From positions 620,001 through 684,000 of the forward strand of contig JAJTTP010000004.1 in assembly GCA_023313575.1 (NCBI GenBank): DNA of 64,000 bases. Reading direction: 5' to 3'. Of the stretch, positions 58,531-64,000 are shown piece by piece (the stretch's first letter is position 1; every line of letters starts with the position of its first letter). Source of the stretch: Eutypella sp. D-1. Lineage: Eukaryota > Ascomycota > Sordariomycetes > Xylariales > Diatrypaceae. The notes below the pieces were generated by a model. It worked only from the letters and a program-made list of their open reading frames with translations. It made no database searches and was not told where the DNA came from. The position numbers and the translations under genes were made by a program.

Positions 58531-61500
58531 ATGGGCATGATGAAAACAATGGTTAGTCTCCTATGATATGTGAAAACATTCGTAAGTGAATAACAAGAAA
58601 TCGCTCGACATTTTAGTTTCGAAGACTGTCTAGTTTGAGGACGAGACGCGATGAGAGGCGCCAATCCGAATCACGACTCGCTACCGCCGACGCCGATGGT
58701 CGAAGGCCAAATCAATCGAGTGGACCAGTTCCGACTCAAGAAGAAGACAATGAAGACAGTGCTTCCATATTATCTAGTCGACGGCTCTCGCAGGGGACAA
58801 CTTCGTCTAGACTCTTGCGGAAAGGGGAGACTGATACTGGGCCTTTAGGTCTAAATGTAGTCTATACTCCTGAGAACGGCCACAAAGTGGATATTGTCTT
58901 CATACACGGTCTGGGTGGGACCAGCCAATTGACATGGTCGAAACATCGAAACCCAGAACTCTTCTGGCCTTTGACTTTCCTCCCCCTTGAGCCAGACCTA
59001 TGTCTGGCTAGAATATTGACATTTGGTTATAATGCCAATTTTCTCAAATCCGGCAGTCTCAGCACGTCCGTCCTTGACTTTGCCAAAGACTTATTGTTTG
59101 ACTTGAAATATGCTACGGACGAGGGGAAAAATGACCTGAACATGGGCAATGTAGGCAATAACGGGTTCCTCATGTTATCGGCTTGAGGTGGGGCTAACTC
59201 TAGTATTAGGTGCCCCTTGTCTTCGTCGTTCATAGCATGGGAGGCCTGATAGTGAAAGAGGTGAGGTGCCTTAACAGACTTTCAGGCAGGGCCCTATACT
59301 TATCTCCATAATAGGCATATATGCAAGGCCAAAACGACCCCGATTACGAGTCTATTATTAAAGCTATATGTGCGATCACTTTTCTAGCAACACCTCATCG
59401 CGGGACAAATTTAGCCGAGAAGCTCAACAGGATATTACAATCTAGTATTATCACCAACTCGAAACAATATATCTCTGACCTTGCAAAGAATTCATTCACA
59501 TTGCAGAAGCTCAACGAACAGTTTCGACACATTGCGCCAAGGTTAGACATCGTCTCTTTCTATGAGACACAGCCAACATCGATTGGCCTCAAAAATGCAC
59601 GGCTGGTGAGTTAATTGTACTCTGATGCTCTCATACATTCACTCAGAGTTCCCAGATGGTTCTGGAAAAGGATTCCTCTGTACTGGGATATCCCGGTGAA
59701 ACATCCAAAGCATTAAATGCAGACCACCATGGGGTCTGTAAGTACGACAGTCCTCACGATCCCAACTACATCACGGTGCGCAATGTCTTGAAGTCACTCG
59801 TCAGCAAGATCGTTTCCAAGAGCAATTCAACAAAGATGCCTGCACCGAATCGAAAAGAGTCACATGATCTTAAAGCTCTTCTGACCATTACGGAACTACC
59901 AAGTACTGACTACATCTTTTTCCGTGACCAATGGGCTGAGGGAACAAGTGGCTGGGTACTGTCAGAATTGCCATATCTAGAGTGGCTGGAGTCCCAGGAC
60001 CGACAATCCCGGTTGCTCTGGCTCAACGGCGGTGCCGCAACGGGGAAGTCGGTGCTCTCATCATTCATTATCAATGAGCTCACAGAACAAGGACTGTGTT
60101 GCCAGTACTTCTTCTTGAGGTTTAGTGATCACAAGAAACGAAACCTAGCTACACTACTTCGATCTATTGCATATCAAGTGGCGTTAAGCACACCCGCCTT
60201 TATGCAGAGTGTGGTTGCGCTCCACGAAGAAAGCATTGACTTTGAAACGGCAGAACCGAGAATTATCTGGGAACGAATATTCAAGTCAGTCCTTTTCAAA
60301 ATGGACATCCAGAAACCTCTGTATTGGGTAATCGATGGTATCGACGAAGCAGATGATCCCCGTGCGGTCATAAAGCTACTCACTGATATTCCTTCACAAT
60401 CAACATCAATCCGCATACTACTAGTCGGTCGCAGCATTTCAGAAATCTCCAGTGCTCTTGCTAAAGTTCCCAAATCTATCACATCACAGTCTATAAGCAT
60501 TGAGGGGCACCTAGAAGACCTTCGCTGCTATGTCGACCAGGAACTAAATATGGCTGGCGGTACCAGTATCAGGGAGAAGACGACGCGGAGGTTGCTAGAA
60601 GGGGCTCAGGGAAACTTTCTTGTAAGTACTCGCGTCATAGTAAGTGACTCCCTGTATCTATACTAATTATATAGTGGGTTCGACTTGCCGTTGATAGATT
60701 GAATACATGCCATAGAGAGGTTGATGTTGAGCTAGCACTGCAACAACTTCCATATGGTATGGAAGGGCTGTATGACCGTATGGCTATGTCGATCATAGAA
60801 AACCCATCGCCAACCGACAGAGAATTTGCATTCGCTGTCTTGCAACTGGTCACATGCTCATTGCGCGCTCTTACCGTTGCCGAATTATCAGAAGCGCTGA
60901 ATGAGGACATATCTGGAATCCTAGATCTCCAACGATCAATAATTGATTTGTGTGGTGGTTTCGTAGTTGTGGACAATAGCGGAAGCATTTCCATGATACA
61001 CCAAACGGCCCGAGAATACTTACTTGGGGATAGCGCGCGTCCTATCCATATCGACCGACGTGTTGCCCATGGACAGCTCTTTCTGAGATGTATGCGGTCT
61101 CTCATGGAACCAACGATCCGCGCAAAGGTCAGCAAGAATCAAGCACCACTATTCATCGACTATGCTTCTATTTCATGGTCTTCACACCTGAACTTGAGCC
61201 CTATGGGTAGTATAGAATCGCTCGATGTACTGAAAAAGTTCCTGACCGGCCAATGGGTTTTAATATGGATACAAATCCTTGCAGACAATGGCAATCTACG
61301 CGTGCTCATCCAAGCATCTAAATATTTATCAAGATTTGCCACGAAGAGACAGGAGCACGAAAGCATGCAGAGTGTGTGGGATTTCCAGTTCACACTACAA
61401 GAGCTGCTCGAGGGCTGGGCTGTAGACTTCGTCAAGATTGTTGGAAAGTTCGGTACAAATTTGAAACGGAACCCGGAGGCAATCTACAAGGTCATACCCC

Positions 61501-63713
61501 CCTTTTGCCCACAGAGCTCATCTATTTACCAACTGTTTGGGCGATCAGAAGAGAAGGCTTTGCACGTCTCTGGCATAGCTACCGAAAAATGGGATGACTC
61601 CCTCGCACGCATCTCATTAGGACATTCCTCCTTCGCTTCATCGCTCGCTGTGGCAGGACCGCAGATTGCTGTCTGTGCCTCGTCAGATGACGTTTTCATC
61701 CATAGTTCTTCAACTTTTGAGCAAACAGATTCCAGTCCGATTCAACATGGCGAACGTTTATACATGATTGAGTACAACAGTTCTGCCACGCTCCTTGCTA
61801 CTTATGGCTTCCGCAGCACGAAGCTCTGGGATGTCTCAAGTGGAGAGTGCAAGATACGCGTGGCCAACATCAAGTCCCGTCCTCAACCCTTAGCCATGCT
61901 GTTAATAGCCAATTCCACGCTTCTAGTGGGTTCTGATGACAGACGTGTCAGATCCCTCGACTTAAGCCAGGCCTCTCCGGATTGGGAAGTTGTCGCAGAA
62001 CTCGAAGAACCTGAGCTTGATGGCCATTTCTTGAATGCTCCTAATTTGATGGCCCTAAGTAAAGATGGAGGCTCAGCTGCCGTGGCTTACCGAGGCCATC
62101 CGCTGTCTGCTTGGGAAATGCATGGGCCAGTTCATCTCGGTCACTGCTGGAGGAAACGTAAAGAAACCTCTCGAGGTGAGGTCATGAAGGCTGTCTGGCA
62201 TCCACACTACCCTGAGCTTCTTGGTCTATATATAGAGGGCGTAGTGTTCTCTTGGCGTCCCTATGAGAACGAAGTGAAAGAGGTCGGAATTGGAGCATCT
62301 CAGCTGATAATCAGTGCAGATGGTGACCTCTTCGCTACAGGGGATACCCACGGAACAGTCAAAGTCTTTACTACCTCAGACTTTTACCCCATTTACCAGG
62401 TCACTTCTGAGGATGTCGTTCTGGATATAGCCTTTAGTCCAGACTCCCGCCGTCTTTACGACATTAGGGGCTCTGATATCAGCGTATGGGAGCCAAATGC
62501 CCTCTTGAGATACGTGGATCAAACGGGAGAGAAAGCAGGATACGAGAGCGAGACCACGAGCCTGACGCAGATTTCAACCGCATCCGTTGCCTTGTCGAGA
62601 AGAATTGATGCAATCACCGTCCTATCAGCCTCACCGATAGGCCGTCTGTACTGTTTTGGGACGGAGAATGGAATTGTACAGTTGTGCGACACGAAGACCG
62701 GGGAAGTTATCAATATCCACAAATCCAGAGGCTTCTTGAGTATCGACCGCATGGCTTGGAGTATTGATGGACGATTCATTTGTTTCTCCGACTTAAGCAA
62801 AAGAGTTTTTGTGAAGTCTATAAACATGAATACCTCGAGTTCCGTGTTGGCAGTCGAGTCAGCAGCTGATGTCTCAATGAAAGATCACACAGATGGGCCC
62901 ATTCTGCAACTCCTATTCCAGCCCGGTTCCGACCGTCTCTTGGTGCACACCACCTCAATGCTTCATACGATATCAGTCGAGACCTCGGCGGTAGAAAGTG
63001 CGCGGAAGCTAAATACGACTGAGTGTCAGTGGATTATACACCCTCAACATGCAGGGTTCATCATCGGTATTGGCCGAAAGATCATTCATGTGCTGGACTG
63101 GACTTTACGTAAAGACCACACATATCAATTCAGTCTAAACAACTCCCATGGAGCGATAGTTGAAGAGAAGGTTGCGGAGGTTCAAAAGGTTCTTGTCACA
63201 ACAGATAGAAGGCATTTCCTAGTGCAAATCTCACAGAGACGATACAGGAAAGAAAAAACCTTCCTATACTTCGATAGTTCATCCTTCTCCACATCTAAGG
63301 CATCGAAACCTACAACAGGGGATACAGGGGCCCTGGTGGCAATCACCCCATTCAGCCTACCTCCAGAGATTTCATCTAATATCACGCATGGGCTCGCGTT
63401 TCTTCCGCACGATCGCCTCGTATATCTCTCGAATGAATTTTCCATATGCACTTGTCAACTTTCGCGATCGTCTCTCACCATATCCAACCACCAGCTGTCA
63501 ATTTCTAAAGTACAAACGAAACCTTACCTTATGGGCTCACGCAGAAATTATCAGTCTAATACCGGAGCATCAGTGAAGGAGCTTTTCTCTCTTCCGGGAG
63601 ACTGGATTAGCAGTGACAGTTTCTTGCTTTCTAGGGTCTGGACTGAGGAAAGAAGTTTTCTTTGCCCCAGAAACGGTGAAGTGGCTGTGGTGAGATGTGC
63701 AGCTCTAGTATAA
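58531..63713 (+). CDS. STAND protein: esterase/lipase-like - NACHT - beta-propeller (NLR-like)
   Basis: Six exons: 58531-58551, 58617-59150, 59210-59260, 59315-59605, 59656-60621 and 60675-63713, giving 1633 aa. Residues about 80-300 are an alpha/beta hydrolase of the SesB type: VDIVFIHGLGGTSQLTW, nucleophile Ser194 in VVHSMGGL, ATPHRGTN. A linker of the type LGYPGETSKALNADHHGVCK follows. The NACHT-like NTPase has Walker A GGAATGKS at about 424-431 and Walker B VIDGIDEAD at about 524-532. A helical region with the typical GMEGLYDRM..LTVAELSEAL and IHQTAREYLL follows, then a degenerate WD40-like propeller (about 950-1600; LWDVSSGECK, DIAFSPDSRRLYDI, VQLCDTKTGEV). Such proteins are fungal NLR-like sensors linked to non-self recognition and regulated cell death. 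Exon 5 may start at 59647 (three more codons). Exon 1 is tiny and less certain. Confidence 0.88.
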
Positions 63714-63861
63714 TAATAGCACCCAGGGCCGAAAGAGAGCAACGCATGGCAACGTCTTGTCTATGGCAATTACGCTAGAATGATAAGAAGGTTAGATATA
63801 TGATCACTGTGTATTTCCAGCATCTGACTCGTTGCGATAACAATCATCCTACATCTTTCAT

Positions 63862-63955
63862 ATGGCATACCTCACGTATTGCTTAGTGCTCGCGTCGTTG
63901 ATATTAAGTATAGCTAGCACTTCTGATTCAGTGATGACCGGCACATCTAATTTGG
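63862..63955 (+). CDS. First exon of a secreted protein, partial (right edge)
   Basis: ATG at 63862 opens 31 codons: a classical signal peptide (MAYLTYCLVLASLILSIAS) and TSDSVMTGTSNL. A consensus GTGAGT donor follows at 63956. The rest lies outside the window, so the product cannot be named. The 148-nt gap after the STAND gene stop makes it a close tandem neighbour. A chance ATG remains possible. Confidence 0.4.
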
Positions 63956-64000
63956 GTGAGTTATTACTTTGGGAACTATTACATAGGGCACTACTGTCAT

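Overview
The window is nuclear DNA of a filamentous ascomycete (Pezizomycotina, most likely a Sordariomycete). The grounds are short introns of about 50-100 nt with GTRNGT donors and YAG acceptors, long AT-richer intergenic stretches, GC3-rich coding exons, and fungal families (DASH subunit DAD3, DUF1996, PTH11-like rhodopsin-domain protein, GH28 endopolygalacturonase, an esterase-NACHT-propeller STAND protein). Gene models below were spliced by hand. Each has a closed reading frame across all junctions unless stated otherwise. No search was run, so family names rest on motif recognition.

Left part (1-19.8 kb) is mainly housekeeping: a partial unknown ORF at the edge, a secreted DUF1996 protein, RFC1 (clamp-loader large subunit) divergent from mitochondrial uL16m, an unknown acidic 586-aa protein, a small one-TM protein, mitochondrial uS5m convergent with DAD3, then a secreted endopolygalacturonase.

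Middle part (19.8-43.6 kb) is looser: CCTAGGTA-rich spacer, a C2H2-like protein with unresolved 5' end, an alpha/beta hydrolase, a CorA-like membrane protein, an unknown 418-aa protein, glycerate kinase, a DHA1 MFS transporter, a small secreted-protein candidate, a second alpha/beta hydrolase, and a WDR62/MABP1-like WD40 protein.

Right part (43.6-64 kb) starts with about 5.6 kb without a convincing gene. It continues with a seven-TM rhodopsin-domain protein, a glucosidase I-like GH63 protein with a C-terminal TM, another MFS transporter, a ketosamine-3-kinase-like gene with an apparent one-base frameshift, and a six-exon esterase-NACHT-propeller protein of 1633 aa. The first exon of a secreted protein lies at the right edge.

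The strongest items for follow-up are the STAND protein, the frameshifted kinase beside the GH63/MFS pair, the perfect 19-bp hairpin at 30.1 kb, and the two unknown proteins. I saw no rRNA, convincing tRNA, CRISPR array or intact transposon.
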